The notes under the pieces were generated by a model that saw nothing but the letters and a program-made list of their open reading frames with translations, was not told the origin of the DNA and did no database searches. This document shows positions 63,370 to 64,000 of a stretch of DNA of 64,000 nt, one piece after another. The position numbers were made by a program, and so were the translations under genes. Numbering within the stretch: the first letter of the stretch is position 1; each line of letters begins with the position of its first letter. This DNA comes from Buttiauxella sp965119215. GTDB taxonomy: Bacteria > Pseudomonadota > Gammaproteobacteria > Enterobacterales > Enterobacteriaceae. The stretch lies in the NCBI GenBank assembly GCA_965119215.1, contig CBCPKK010000017.1:99026-163025 (forward strand). Reading direction: 5' to 3'.

Positions 63370-63388
63370 CTGTCTCTTATACAGATCT
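63370..63388 (+). mobile_element. IS50/Tn5-like transposon end sequence
   Basis: CTGTCTCTTATACAGATCT differs at one of 19 positions from the mosaic end used with Tn5 transposase, and at three from the natural IS50 inside end. It begins 28 bases after yfbS. No transposase gene is visible in the rest of the window and the matching second end is not seen, so the element is either cut by the window edge or is a remnant. Confidence 0.5.
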
Positions 63389-63427
63389 CACTTAGGCCAA
63401 TTTATCGGAGTGATATCTGTAAGTTAC

Positions 63428-63487
63428 GCAGGTTTTCCGTTCACCAAATAACCTGCTTTTCCATGTGATCAAAGCTAACGGTGAACG
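63428..63487. other. Possible pseudoknot
   Basis: GCAGGTT (63428-63434) pairs perfectly with AACCTGC (63450-63456). Its loop contains CGTTCACC (63438-63445), which pairs perfectly with GGTGAACG (63480-63487). Together they could form an H-type pseudoknot in RNA, or alternative hairpins. No gene overlaps convincingly. Confidence 0.5.
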
Positions 63488-63542
63488 TGCCATGGGAATT
63501 ACGCCATTCCCCTGGCGACCCCGGCGCCCGGCCAATAAATCG

Positions 63543-63712
63543 CCGCAAGCGGTAAACCCCAGTTTATCCCCAACATTCAGGGTCGTTCGCGATTCGTTTA
63601 TTCGTCACATCCGTGTGACGAACCACTTCGTGGCCAACGCAAGCGTTGTTCAAAAATGTTCCAGACATTTTTGTCCGACGATCGCTCTCTTGCGTTGTTC
63701 CCGACAACGCAA
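63543..63712. repeat. Array of short consecutive hairpins
   Basis: In order: GGTAAAC with GTTTATC (63551-63568), TTCGTCACA with TGTGACGAA (63601-63622), CCAC with GTGG (63623-63633), CAACG with CGTTG (63635-63648), CAAAAATGT with ACATTTTTG (63651-63673) and TTGCGTTGT with ACAACGCAA (63690-63712). Three of these are perfect 9-bp stems with loops of 4-5 bases. CAACGCAA occurs twice and can pair with TTGCGTTG at 63690, allowing alternative folds. The function is unknown. Confidence 0.65.
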
Positions 63713-63736
63713 CCCTGACTGAAGGGGAAAAACTGG

Positions 63737-63880
63737 GGCGATTTAAGCCGGGAACAAGGACGTGGCTGTAAATTCAGGAAACTATGCCGCGTTTGTGTTG
63801 CTGAAAAAACCTAAAGCGATACCGTGAACAAGTAGAAATTCAGAGTGGAAGCGAGGGGTTTGGGTCCGGCTTAAATCGCC
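63737..63880. repeat. Perfect 15-bp inverted repeat with 114-bp interior
   Basis: GGCGATTTAAGCCGG (63737-63751) is inverted as CCGGCTTAAATCGCC (63866-63880). The similarity extends a few bases into flanking A-rich and G-rich sequence on both sides. The interior has no reading frame of note. From 63343 to the window end I see no convincing gene. Confidence 0.7.
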
Positions 63881-64000
63881 TCCATTTTCTCTCATTTTTA
63901 GGGGCCAGCCGTCGGGAACCTGAGGGATCCCCACAAATCATCCTCCGCAGGGCCTGGTATAAAACACCGGGATTTCTGACAATAACATTCTGAATAATCT

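Noticed and set aside
63370..63388. Library adapter contamination as the source of the Tn5-like end
   Set aside because: The standard adapter mosaic end has CACATCT where this has CAGATCT, and the sequence continues into native-looking DNA on both sides. Contamination is not fully excluded, but reads spanning the site would settle it.
63465..63722. An 85-codon open frame on the + strand in the structured region after yfbS
   Set aside because: It has no clear ribosome binding site and runs straight through the hairpin array, whose inverted repeats shape its sequence. I recognise no domain. A real gene here would need conservation at the protein level.
1..64000. CRISPR arrays, tRNA or rRNA genes, prophage or toxin-antitoxin genes
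   Set aside because: I looked for regularly spaced repeats, tRNA-like cloverleaf ends and phage genes and saw none that could be supported in this window.

Overview
The window is a chromosomal segment of a gammaproteobacterium of the Enterobacteriaceae. From 5.8 kb to 42.7 kb, and again from 55.9 kb to 63.3 kb, almost every protein is recognisable as the counterpart of an Escherichia coli K-12 gene, in the K-12 order: mlaA, fadL, yfcZ, fadIJ, sixA, smrB, prmB, aroC, mepA, yfcA, epmC, yfcL, mnmC, fabB, yfcJ, flk, pdxB, usg, truA, dedA, accD, folC, dedD, cvpA, purF, ubiX, argT, hisJQMP, yfcH, folX, yfcG, yfcF, yfcE, yfcD, then pta, ackA, yfbV, yfbU, yfbT, yfbS. The divergence from E. coli and the Klebsiella-type pentitol genes suggest a genus such as Buttiauxella, Kluyvera or Klebsiella/Raoultella. 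I cannot name the species. These identities rest on remembered sequences; no database was searched.

Region 1 (1-5.8 kb) is a cytochrome c maturation operon, ccmABCDEFGH, with chained ATGA overlaps. It sits directly upstream of mlaA, unlike E. coli, where ccm follows nap. Region 2 (5.8-42.7 kb) is the conserved core: outer-membrane lipid asymmetry (mlaA), long-chain fatty acid uptake and beta-oxidation (fadL, fadIJ) with FadR-like operators, fatty acid synthesis (fabB, accD), translation and tRNA modification (prmB, smrB, epmC, mnmC, truA), aromatic, B6, folate, purine and ubiquinone steps (aroC, pdxB, folC, folX, purF, ubiX), and basic amino acid uptake (argT, hisJQMP). argT and hisJ each have a visible sigma-54 promoter with NtrC-type enhancer sites.

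Region 3 (42.8-55.8 kb) is an accessory pentitol island between yfcD and pta. It holds a ribitol module (kinase rbtK, dehydrogenase rbtD, LacI-type regulator rbtR), a D-arabinitol module (SorC-type regulator dalR, dehydrogenase dalD, xylulokinase dalK, MFS transporter), a HAD phosphatase, and a three-gene sugar-type ABC importer. The most useful new observation is that the palindrome in the rbtD/rbtR promoter region recurs, 18 of 21 bases, upstream of the ABC operon. This predicts that RbtR controls the importer and that it carries ribitol, which would explain the lack of a ribitol permease next to rbtK.

Region 4 (55.9-63.3 kb) returns to the core: acetate kinase/phosphotransacetylase, yfbV, yfbU, the sugar phosphatase yfbT and the transporter yfbS. 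Region 5 (63.34-64.0 kb) has no convincing gene. It begins with a sequence very close to the IS50/Tn5 transposon ends and is packed with hairpins, a possible pseudoknot and a perfect 15-bp inverted repeat. It is the best candidate in the window for an undescribed structured RNA or small mobile element.
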